Source: Pseudomonadota bacterium
GTDB lineage: Bacteria > Pseudomonadota > Alphaproteobacteria > Rhizobiales > Devosiaceae
Assembly: GCA_023427545.1 (NCBI GenBank)
Contig: JAEZBF010000115.1
Span: 1 to 5,050, forward strand
DNA length: 5,050 bases
Direction: 5' to 3'
The position numbers and the translations under genes were made by a program. Below, one piece after another: positions 1-5,050 of this stretch (the stretch's first letter is position 1; the number at the start of each line of letters is the position of its first letter). The notes below the pieces were generated by a model that made no database searches, was not told the origin of the DNA, and saw nothing but the letters and a program-made list of their open reading frames with translations.

Positions 1-819
1 CTTGACGATATTGATCTGGCGCTTCATCGCCTGGATATCGGCGATGGTCGCGAAGTCCAGATGCCGCCGCCACACGTAGGGTGCGAGCTCGCGCAGGAAG
101 GCCTCTCCCACCGCCTTGTCGCCCGCGGCGGGTCGCGCCTTGATCCAGGCGGCACGCTCCCAGTTCTGGCCGCGGCTTTCGTAGTAGGTGAGTGCGGCAT
201 CTGTCGAGAGGGCCACGGGCGTCGAGCCCGGATCGGGTCGCAGCCGCAGGGCGGTGCGGAAGACGTAGCCATCGCCGGTGCGATCCTGCATCAGGGCGGC
301 AAGGCGCTGGACGATCCGCGTGTAGACCTTGCCCGGATCGGCAGCGGGCGAGACCGCTTCTGCCGACGGGTCGAAGAACGCGACGATGTCGATGTCGCTG
401 GAGTAGTTGAGCTCCCTGCCCCCGTGCTTCCCAAGCGCGAACAGCATCAACCCGCACCTTGCCGGCTGGACATGTGTCGCCAGCACGTCGCCCTTTGCAG
501 CGGCACGTCGAAGCAAGGCGGCTAGTCCGGTGTCGAGCGCCGCATCGGCCAGGTCGGACAATGCCGCCGCCGCCTGCGCCGTGCTCCAGCGCCCCGTGAC
601 CTCGGCCGCGCCCGCCAGCAGCGCCACCTTCGCCTTGGCCACGCGCAGCGGCGCCGCGACCTCCTCGTCGCTCCCGCCGAACTCCCGAAGCTCCGCGAGA
701 ACGGTGCTCAGCGCCGCGTCGGGATCGGCAAGCGCTGCCGGCAGCCAATCGGCAAACCGCCCCCTGAGTTCCGAGAGATAGGGCGAAGCGGCGAAGAGCG
801 TTTCAAGCGCAACGGTCAT
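1..819 (-). CDS. glnE: GlnE, bifunctional glutamine synthetase adenylyltransferase / adenylyl-removing enzyme (N-terminal part, cut by window edge)
   Basis: The reverse strand is open from an ATG at 819 to the left edge, giving 273 codons with no stop. The product adenylylates and de-adenylylates glutamine synthetase in the cytoplasm in response to PII status, so it sets nitrogen assimilation. The visible part is the N-terminal nucleotidyltransferase domain, which in E. coli carries the adenylyl-removing activity. Its signature GKHGGRELNYSSDIDI lies at residues 130-145, with metal-binding Asp142 and Asp144. LRLRPDPGSTPVALS (191-205), AAWIKARPAAGD (223-234) and a WRRHLDF stretch (250-256) also match the family. 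E. coli GlnE is about 946 residues, so roughly 70% lies outside the window. The signature sits about 30 residues earlier than in E. coli, meaning a shorter N-terminus. Neither the ATG nor an in-frame GTG at 852 has a good Shine-Dalgarno; ATG is preferred for family fit. It lies 40 bases after the kinase gene and is probably co-transcribed with it. Confidence 0.95.
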   Translation of the reverse strand, partial: MTVALETLFAASPYLSELRGRFADWLPAALADPDAALSTVLAELREFGGSDEEVAAPLRVAKAKVALLAGAAEVTGRWSTAQAAAALSDLADAALDTGLAALLRRAAAKGDVLATHVQPARCGLMLFALGKHGGRELNYSSDIDIVAFFDPSAEAVSPAADPGKVYTRIVQRLAALMQDRTGDGYVFRTALRLRPDPGSTPVALSTDAALTYYESRGQNWERAAWIKARPAAGDKAVGEAFLRELAPYVWRRHLDFATIADIQAMKRQINIVK

Positions 820-853
820 GGCGGAGGGATAGCTGCCCCACCCGATGCCCACA

Positions 854-869
854 AGCCGCTCAGGCGGCT
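854..869 (-). other. Small hairpin with the kinase stop codon in its loop
   Basis: A perfect 6-bp inverted repeat (AGCCGC / GCGGCT) surrounds a 4-base loop, CTGA on the transcribed strand, that contains the TGA stop of the histidine kinase. No T-run follows it in the direction of transcription, so it does not look like an intrinsic terminator. It could affect ribosome movement between the kinase and glnE or could be chance in GC-rich sequence. The structure is seen; any role is inference. Confidence 0.3.
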
Positions 870-2254
870 GGCAGGTCGATCACCGCGCGCACCCCCGGTG
901 CATTGTCCTCGATGCGGAAAGTGCCGCGATGCAGCCGGGCCACCGCAGCGACCAGCGAGAGGCCGAGCCCCGAGCCCGCTTCGCTCCGGCTCATGTCCAG
1001 CCGCACGAACCGCTCGAGCACCCGCTGCCGATCCGCTTCGGGGATCCCCGGCCCATGGTCGGCGACCTCGATCAGCACGCGCCCGTTGACCTGGCGAATC
1101 GCCACGTCGATCCGCCCGTCGCCGCGCGGCGGCTTGGCGTACTTGATGGCGTTTTCGACGAGGTTGACCAGCGCCTGCCCGAGCAGCTCGCGATTGCCAC
1201 GCAGCCGGATGCCCGCGGTCACCTCGGCATTCAGCACCATCCCCTCGTCCTCGGCGACCGGGCCATAGAGCTCGGCGACATCGCTCACCACGGTCGAGAG
1301 ATCGAGTTCCGCCAGCGCGCCGGATGGGGCGCCCGCCTCGGCCCGCGCGATCATCAGCAGCGCATTGAAGGTGCGGATCAGCTTATCGCTCTCGCTGATC
1401 GTGGTTTCCAGCGCCTGCCGCTGCACGTCCGGGCTGGTGCCCTCGCGCAGCGCCGACTCGGCCTTGTTGCGCAGGCGTGTGAGCGGCGTCTTGAGGTCGT
1501 GCGCGACGTTGTCGGTGACCTCCTTGAGCCCCTGCATCAGCTGCTCGATACGGTCCAGCATGAGGTTGAGGTTGGTCGCGAGCCCGTCGAACTCGTCGTT
1601 GCGCTTGGTCACCGGCACGCGCTCGGAGAGGTTGCCGCTCATGATCTTGGCCGCCGTGCCGCTGATCGTATCGATCCGGCGCAGCACCCGGACGGCGGTC
1701 ACGATGCCGGCGATGATCGAGGCGACGAGAATGCCCGCGACGCCCCAGAAGAAGCTCTGCACGATGATCGCGGAAAAGCCGCGCCGCTCGACCACGTCGC
1801 GCCCGACCACCAGCCGGAAGCCGCTCTCGAGCACGGCCGAGCGCACCACTGCAAAGCCCTCCGGCGGCGGCGGCGCATTGCTGCCGAACGGCCGCGGGCG
1901 CTCGTAGTTGAAGCTGTAGACGCCCGGGCTCTGGATGATCTGGACGGGGAACTCGGACACGTTCCCGGCGACCAGTTCGCCGGTGGGCGCGCCGAGGTAG
2001 TAGATGCCGGGCCCGGGCGTGCGGGAAAGCCGGTTCACCGCCTGGATCACCGCGATCGGTCCGCGGCGCCGGTCGAGATCGACCAGCTGGGCGACCTCGC
2101 GGTCGATGTCGGCGGTCTGCTGGCGCTGTATCTGGATGCTGGACTGGTAGGAGATGAACGCCAGCAGCAGGACGGAGAAGACGACGAAAATGAGCGCGAA
2201 CAGCGCTGTCAGCCTGACGGTGGAGGTCCGCCAGAGCTGGGTGAGGCTATTCAC
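860..2254 (-). CDS. Membrane-bound sensor histidine kinase of a two-component system, GTG start
   Basis: This 464-residue inner-membrane kinase autophosphorylates on histidine and should pass the phosphate to the regulator encoded just upstream. The order is: TM1 at about 14-36; a periplasmic sensor region of about 125 residues (37-162) that I do not recognise, with a Pro-rich NAPPPPEGF stretch; TM2 at about 163-188; HAMP linker at about 189-242 (DEFDGLA at 220-226); HisKA with His252 in NVAHDLKTPLTRLRNKAE; and HATPase_c with N-box NLVENAIKYA (364-373, Asn368), G1 box DHGPGIP (399-405), F box ERFVRLD (414-420) and G2 box GSGLGLS (427-433). All catalytic motifs are intact and the length is normal for the class. 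The start is a GTG at 2254, overlapping the regulator's end by 8 bases. An in-frame TGA two codons earlier rules out an upstream start, and no strong Shine-Dalgarno is visible, so translational coupling is likely. The stimulus cannot be read from the sequence; an envelope signal is plausible because of the neighbouring periplasmic protease. Confidence 0.95.
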   Translation of the reverse strand: MNSLTQLWRTSTVRLTALFALIFVVFSVLLLAFISYQSSIQIQRQQTADIDREVAQLVDLDRRRGPIAVIQAVNRLSRTPGPGIYYLGAPTGELVAGNVSEFPVQIIQSPGVYSFNYERPRPFGSNAPPPPEGFAVVRSAVLESGFRLVVGRDVVERRGFSAIIVQSFFWGVAGILVASIIAGIVTAVRVLRRIDTISGTAAKIMSGNLSERVPVTKRNDEFDGLATNLNLMLDRIEQLMQGLKEVTDNVAHDLKTPLTRLRNKAESALREGTSPDVQRQALETTISESDKLIRTFNALLMIARAEAGAPSGALAELDLSTVVSDVAELYGPVAEDEGMVLNAEVTAGIRLRGNRELLGQALVNLVENAIKYAKPPRGDGRIDVAIRQVNGRVLIEVADHGPGIPEADRQRVLERFVRLDMSRSEAGSGLGLSLVAAVARLHRGTFRIEDNAPGVRAVIDLPAA

Positions 2255-2918
2255 GGATCATGTATCCGGCGCCGCGAATGGTGTGGAGCAGCGGCCGGGC
2301 GTGACCCTTGTCGATCTTTGAGCGCAGGCGCGACATGTGCACGTCGATGACGTTCGTCTGCGGGTCGAAGTGATAATCCCAGACGTTCTCGAGCAGCATG
2401 GTGCGCGTGACCACCTTGCCGGCATGCTTCATCAGGTATTCGAGCAGCCGGAACTCGCGCGGCTGGAGCAGGATCGGCTCCCCGGCGCGCTCCACCTTCC
2501 GCGACAGCCGATCGAGGCTGAGGTCGCCGACCTGGTAGTGGGTCGCCGCTTCCGCCGGGCTCGAACGCCGAGCCAGCACCTCGATGCGCGCCAGCAGCTC
2601 GGTGAAGGCATAGGGCTTGACCAGGTAGTCGTCGCCGCCCGCCCGCAGGCCGGTCACGCGGTCGTCCACCTCGCCCAGCGCGGACAGGATCAGCACTGGC
2701 GTGTGGTTATCCTCGGCCCGCAGTGATTCGACGATCGAGAGGCCCTCGCGCCGCGGCAGCATGCGGTCGACGATGAGGACGTCGTAGTCCATGCCCGAGG
2801 CCATCGCGTAGCCGCTTTCGCCGTCGGCAGCATGGTGGGTAACGTGTCCGGCCTCATCGAGCGCCTGGATGAGGTAGCTCGCGGCTTCCCGGTCATCCTC
2901 GATCAGCAGGATCTTCAT
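2247..2918 (-). CDS. OmpR-family response regulator (receiver plus winged-helix DNA-binding domain)
   Basis: This 223-residue cytoplasmic transcription factor should be phosphorylated by the kinase encoded immediately downstream. The receiver domain (about 2-115) has the acidic pocket EDD at 7-9, phospho-acceptor Asp51 in LIVDRMLP, Ser79 at the conserved Thr/Ser position, and Lys101-Pro102 in DDYLVKPYAF. The C-terminal winged helix (about 128-222) contains LLQPREFRLLEYLM, the NVWDYHFDPQTNVIDVHMSR recognition region and the end strand HTIRGAGYM, typical of OmpR/PhoB and closest in style to CusR/CopR-like regulators. The frame stays open upstream to 3032, but the ATG at 2918 is chosen because it gives the family-standard start MKILLIEDD and has a GGGAGAG ribosome site 8 bases upstream. 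Stop is TAG at 2247-2249. It is the first gene of a probable regulator-kinase-glnE transcription unit. Copper/metal response cannot be claimed from this resemblance; the regulon is unknown. Confidence 0.96.
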   Translation of the reverse strand: MKILLIEDDREAASYLIQALDEAGHVTHHAADGESGYAMASGMDYDVLIVDRMLPRREGLSIVESLRAEDNHTPVLILSALGEVDDRVTGLRAGGDDYLVKPYAFTELLARIEVLARRSSPAEAATHYQVGDLSLDRLSRKVERAGEPILLQPREFRLLEYLMKHAGKVVTRTMLLENVWDYHFDPQTNVIDVHMSRLRSKIDKGHARPLLHTIRGAGYMIRE

Positions 2919-3071
2919 CGACTGCTCTCCCGGCCAGTACCCCATGGCGGCGGATTTTCGCGAGCCGGGGACGTGGGTGATCGTTGCCATTTCGTGCCGC
3001 CCCTGTGCAAGACGAGGTTGACGCTCCGCCATGAGCGAAACACCGAGGGTCTGGCGGCCGCAGGATAGAGT
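2919..3071 (-). other. Spacer upstream of the response regulator, probable promoter region for the regulator-kinase-glnE unit
   Basis: This stretch between the protease hairpin and the regulator start has no convincing gene on either strand. Because a strong hairpin precedes it, a promoter for the downstream unit is expected here. A TTGCAC hexamer on the transcribed strand (plus positions 3005-3010) could be a -35, but I see no good -10 at the matching spacing. A short inverted repeat, CGCTC-N6-GAGCG at 3022-3037, could be an operator or chance. The remaining sequence is featureless apart from the ribosome site. Confidence 0.35.
2925..2931 (-). promoter_or_regulatory. Ribosome binding site deciding the response regulator start
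   Basis: The transcribed strand reads GGGAGAG, with the GGAG core 8 bases before the ATG at 2918. It supports that ATG over the in-frame candidates further upstream (up to 3032), which would add up to 38 residues not typical of OmpR-family regulators. Confidence 0.75.
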
Positions 3072-3098
3072 TCGGCCCCGGAGAAGCTCCGGGGCCGA
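3072..3098 (-). terminator. Strong GC-rich hairpin after the Deg protease gene, probable terminator
   Basis: A perfect 12-bp inverted repeat (TCGGCCCCGGAG / CTCCGGGGCCGA on the plus strand) has a 3-base loop and begins 17 bases past the protease TAA stop. In the direction of transcription it is followed by AACTCTATCC rather than a clean T-run, so it is not a textbook intrinsic terminator. It could terminate weakly, protect the 3' end of the protease mRNA, or act with Rho. It separates the ccm/protease part from the signalling genes. Confidence 0.7.
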
Positions 3099-3115
3099 TG
3101 AGATTGCGTTTCGGC

Positions 3116-4648
3116 TTAGCCGTTGTCGGTGAGCGGCAGGCCCAGGAAGCGGACGTTGCCGTCGCGCTCGGCCTTGATCAGCGCCGTGCCGCGGCCGCTG
3201 GACTTCACGCCGGCAATGGCGTCCTCGAAGTCCTTGGCCGAGGCGACGGGCTTGTTGTCGACCGACAGTATCGCATCGCCGACGGCGAAGCCCTTGTCAG
3301 CCGCAACGCTCTCGGGGTCGATCTCCTGAACCAGCAGGCCATCGCCGTTCGAGTTCGGCACCAGGGTCAGGCCGACGCTCGACTGGGCCGGCGCGGCCGG
3401 CTCGGCCGGGGTCGGCTCGGCAGAGGCGACCTGGGTCGACTCGTCGAGCTTGCCGAGGGTCACGTTGACCGTCTCTTCCTTGCCGTTGCGCCACAGCTTG
3501 AGCTGCACCGCGGTGTCCGGGGACTTGCCGGCGATGGTGCGCGACAGGTCGAGGGCATTGTTGATGGTCTTGCCGTCGACATCGATGATCACGTCGCCGG
3601 AGTTGATCCCGGCCTTGGAGGCGGGGCCGTCATCGGTCGGCTGGGTGACCAGCGCGCCCTTGGCGGTCTTGAGCCCAAGGCTGTCGGCGAGATCGCGCGT
3701 CACGTCCTGGATGCCAACGCCGAGGTAGCCGCGGGTGACCTTGCCGTCATCCTTGAGGTCGGCCACGATCGTCTTGACGGTGTCCGAGGGGATCGCGAAG
3801 GCGATGCCGACGTTGCCGCCGTTGGGCGAGAAGATCGCGGTGTTGACGCCGACCACCTGGCCCTGGAGGTTGAACGCCGGGCCACCGGAGTTGCCGGTGT
3901 TCACGGCCGCATCGATCTGGATGAAGTCGCCGTAGGACGACCCGCCGATGTCACGGCCGGAGGCCGATACGATGCCCGCGGTGACGGTGCCACCCAGGCC
4001 GAACGGGTTACCAACCGCAACGACCCAGTCGCCGACGCGCGGCGGGCTGTCGGCCAGCTGCACGAACGGCAGGTTGTTGCCGTCGATCTTGACCAGCGCC
4101 AGGTCGGTACGTTCGTCGGTGCCGATCACCTTTGCGGTCTGCTCGTCGCCGTTGTCGAACACGACCGTCACCTTGGTGGCGTTCTCGACCACGTGGTTGT
4201 TGGTGACGATGTAGCCGTCGTTCGAGATGATGAAGCCCGAACCGGCGGCCATGAAGTGGCGCGGCGGCTGCGGCTGCCCCTGCGGGCCACCCTGGCCGAA
4301 GGAATCACCGAACTGGTCGAAGAACTTCTTCAGCGGATGGTCATCCGGCAGGTCGGGCATCTGGAAGTTGAAGTTGCCGCCGTTGCCGCGCTGCCGGACG
4401 GCAGCGTTCTGCTCTTCCGCTTCGACGACGATCGAGACGACCGCCGGCTTAACAGTTTGGACAAGGTCGGCGAAGCTGTTGGGCTGTGCCGGCTGGTCCA
4501 AAGTGATCTGGGCAGCAGGCTGGACCTGAGCCGTCGCTAGCTGGCTCGACGCCGCCACGAAAGCCGATCCGCCGCCGATCCCGACGACGACGGCCAGGGC
4601 GGAAGCCCCGATCCATTTACGTGCACGGGAAAGTGGGGTTGAGCGCAT
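3116..4648 (-). CDS. degP: Do/DegP (HtrA) family periplasmic serine endoprotease with two PDZ domains
   Basis: This 510-residue protease/chaperone should degrade or hold misfolded envelope proteins in the periplasm. The N-terminus is a signal peptide: basic start (RSTPLSRARK), hydrophobic core at about 13-33, and likely cleavage after ATA at 38-40. The trypsin-like domain (about 55-300) carries the full triad: His152 in TNNHVV, Asp182 in RTDLALVKI, and Ser254 in NTGNSGGPA. A long flexible Gly/Gln/Asn/Phe/Pro-rich insertion at about 80-132 lies where Deg proteases have their LA loop. PDZ1 (about 303-400) starts at RGYLGVGIQ; a Ala/Pro/Glu-rich linker (402-422) leads to PDZ2 (about 424-507). 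Length and architecture fit DegP/DegQ/MucD, which cannot be told apart here. The ATG at 4648 is chosen over an open extension to 4789 because it has an AGAGGAG ribosome site and starts the signal peptide; the extension would run back into ccmH. It follows ccmH by 79 bases. Envelope-stress control is typical for the family but no clear promoter is visible. Confidence 0.96.
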   Translation of the reverse strand: MRSTPLSRARKWIGASALAVVVGIGGGSAFVAASSQLATAQVQPAAQITLDQPAQPNSFADLVQTVKPAVVSIVVEAEEQNAAVRQRGNGGNFNFQMPDLPDDHPLKKFFDQFGDSFGQGGPQGQPQPPRHFMAAGSGFIISNDGYIVTNNHVVENATKVTVVFDNGDEQTAKVIGTDERTDLALVKIDGNNLPFVQLADSPPRVGDWVVAVGNPFGLGGTVTAGIVSASGRDIGGSSYGDFIQIDAAVNTGNSGGPAFNLQGQVVGVNTAIFSPNGGNVGIAFAIPSDTVKTIVADLKDDGKVTRGYLGVGIQDVTRDLADSLGLKTAKGALVTQPTDDGPASKAGINSGDVIIDVDGKTINNALDLSRTIAGKSPDTAVQLKLWRNGKEETVNVTLGKLDESTQVASAEPTPAEPAAPAQSSVGLTLVPNSNGDGLLVQEIDPESVAADKGFAVGDAILSVDNKPVASAKDFEDAIAGVKSSGRGTALIKAERDGNVRFLGLPLTDNG

Positions 4649-4657
4649 GTTGTTGGT

Positions 4658-4664
4658 CTCCTCT
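4658..4664 (-). promoter_or_regulatory. Strong ribosome binding site of the Deg protease gene
   Basis: The transcribed strand reads AGAGGAG, ending 9 bases before the ATG at 4648. It is the best Shine-Dalgarno in the window and fixes the protease start, ruling out the longer open frame that overlaps ccmH. Confidence 0.85.
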
Positions 4665-4668
4665 AGGA

Positions 4669-4688
4669 CTCTCAACAGATGCCGAGAG
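4669..4688 (-). repeat. Short inverted repeat in the protease leader
   Basis: CTCTC and GAGAG arms enclose a 10-base spacer in the 79-base gap between ccmH and the protease gene, just upstream of the ribosome site. It could be an operator half-site pair or a weak leader hairpin, but a 5-bp arm is easily chance. I saw no convincing sigma-factor promoter in this gap, so read-through from ccmH is possible. Confidence 0.25.
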
Positions 4689-4727
4689 ATATGGGTGGAG
4701 ACGTCTTTCCGCACAGTGTCGCGGGAA

Positions 4728-5050
4728 TTAACTTTCGGTAAGGGAAACCGGCCCGGTGTCATCGGCGTTCTTCTGCTCCAGCCGCGCAAGCGCAGCTGAT
4801 TCTTCTTGGGACAGAGCGGTTTGCGAGGGTTCCGTGACCCTCTCCTTGCGCCTGCGTAAGGCTCCGATCAGGACCACCGCGCCACCGATCAGAAGCAGAG
4901 CCGGGGCCGCCCCCCATAGCAGGATCGTGTGCCAGCCGATGACCGGCCGCAGCAGCACGAATTCGCCGTAGCGATCGACCACGTACTGCATCACCGCCTC
5001 GTCGCTGTCGCCCGCGGTGATACGCTCGCGGACGATCAATCGAAGCTCGG
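4728..5050 (-). CDS. ccmH: CcmH (CycL/NrfF family) cytochrome c maturation protein, C-terminal part, cut by window edge
   Basis: The visible 106 codons run from the right edge to a TAA at 4728-4730. CcmH is a membrane-anchored periplasmic thiol-disulfide protein that works on the apocytochrome c heme-binding cysteines and in presentation to the heme ligation complex. The block ELRLIVRERITAGDSDEAV followed by YVVDRYGEFVLLRP is the family hallmark downstream of the redox motif. The LRCxxCQ cysteine motif itself should lie beyond 5050. One transmembrane helix follows (from about GWHTILLWG through GGAVVLIGAL), then a basic RRRKER stop-transfer and a short acidic tail of about 35 residues. The frame stays open to the edge; the in-frame TTG at 5039 falls inside the conserved block and is not the true start. 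The absence of TPR sequence after the tail indicates a short CcmH separate from CcmI/CycH, unlike the E. coli fusion. Other ccm genes are expected just outside the window to the right. Confidence 0.93.
   Translation of the reverse strand, partial: ELRLIVRERITAGDSDEAVMQYVVDRYGEFVLLRPVIGWHTILLWGAAPALLLIGGAVVLIGALRRRKERVTEPSQTALSQEESAALARLEQKNADDTGPVSLTES

Noticed and set aside
61..525. Plus-strand open frames in the left part of the window
   Set aside because: They are antisense to glnE, whose conserved motifs are clear on the minus strand.
845..2350. A 501-codon open frame on the plus strand
   Set aside because: It lies antisense to the histidine kinase. Its product is rich in Asp, His, Arg and Ala with no recognisable domain, which is what a mirror frame of a high-GC gene gives.
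2919..3032. A 38-residue N-terminal extension of the response regulator
   Set aside because: The frame is open, but the extension is not typical of OmpR-family receivers, and the strong ribosome site fits the ATG at 2918.
3018..3046. TTGACG as a -35 hexamer on the plus strand
   Set aside because: It points away from the regulator towards the antisense strand of the protease, and no acceptable -10 follows after 16-18 bases.
3098..4540. A 480-codon open frame on the plus strand
   Set aside because: It is antisense to the intact Deg protease, with skewed Asp/Val/Gly/Arg composition and no family motifs. It is a shadow of GC-rich codon use.
4649..4727. A heat-shock or extracytoplasmic sigma-factor promoter before the protease gene
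   Set aside because: A CCCATAT element resembles part of a heat-shock -10, but no matching CTTG or GGAAC -35 is found at a sensible distance.
4649..4789. A 47-residue N-terminal extension of the Deg protease
   Set aside because: It would overlap ccmH and put the signal peptide inside the protein. A strong AGAGGAG site supports the ATG at 4648.
1..5050. Mobile elements, CRISPR arrays, tRNA or rRNA genes, phage or defence genes
   Set aside because: No transposase or integrase motifs, spaced repeats, cloverleaf-like sequences or composition breaks were seen. Coding is accounted for by five ordinary core genes.

Overview
This high-GC window looks like chromosomal DNA of an alphaproteobacterium, most likely from the Sphingomonadales. 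That placement is an inference from gene order and protein style, not from a search. All five protein-coding genes lie on the minus strand, so transcription runs from high to low coordinates. Coding density is high, and the widest stretch without a gene is about 200 bases.

In transcription order, the window opens at its right edge with the C-terminal part of ccmH (cytochrome c maturation, cut by the window edge). A short leader with a strong ribosome binding site follows, and then a complete Do/HtrA-type periplasmic serine protease (degP-like: signal peptide, His-Asp-Ser triad, two PDZ domains). A strong GC-rich hairpin follows the protease stop codon and is probably a terminator. After a spacer of roughly 150 bases comes a two-gene signalling unit: an OmpR-family response regulator and a membrane sensor histidine kinase. 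The kinase starts at a GTG inside the last codons of the regulator (8-base overlap). Forty bases after the kinase stop comes the N-terminal 273 codons of glnE, the glutamine synthetase adenylyltransferase/adenylyl-removing enzyme, which runs off the left edge.

Functionally, three themes are adjacent: maturation of c-type cytochromes, periplasmic protein quality control, and two-component sensing next to nitrogen-assimilation control. To my knowledge the order ccm - deg protease - regulator - kinase - glnE recurs in other alphaproteobacteria, so this is conserved core synteny and not an accessory island. The natural hypothesis is that the two-component pair senses an envelope or periplasmic signal, with the protease as a candidate target. 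Nothing in the sequence proves this.

I found no mobile elements, CRISPR arrays, RNA genes or signs of horizontal transfer. I did not find a clearly new biological system. The points most worth a second look are the unassigned two-component pair, its linkage to the protease and glnE, the hairpin between the protease and regulator genes, and the overlap and hairpin structures at the gene junctions.
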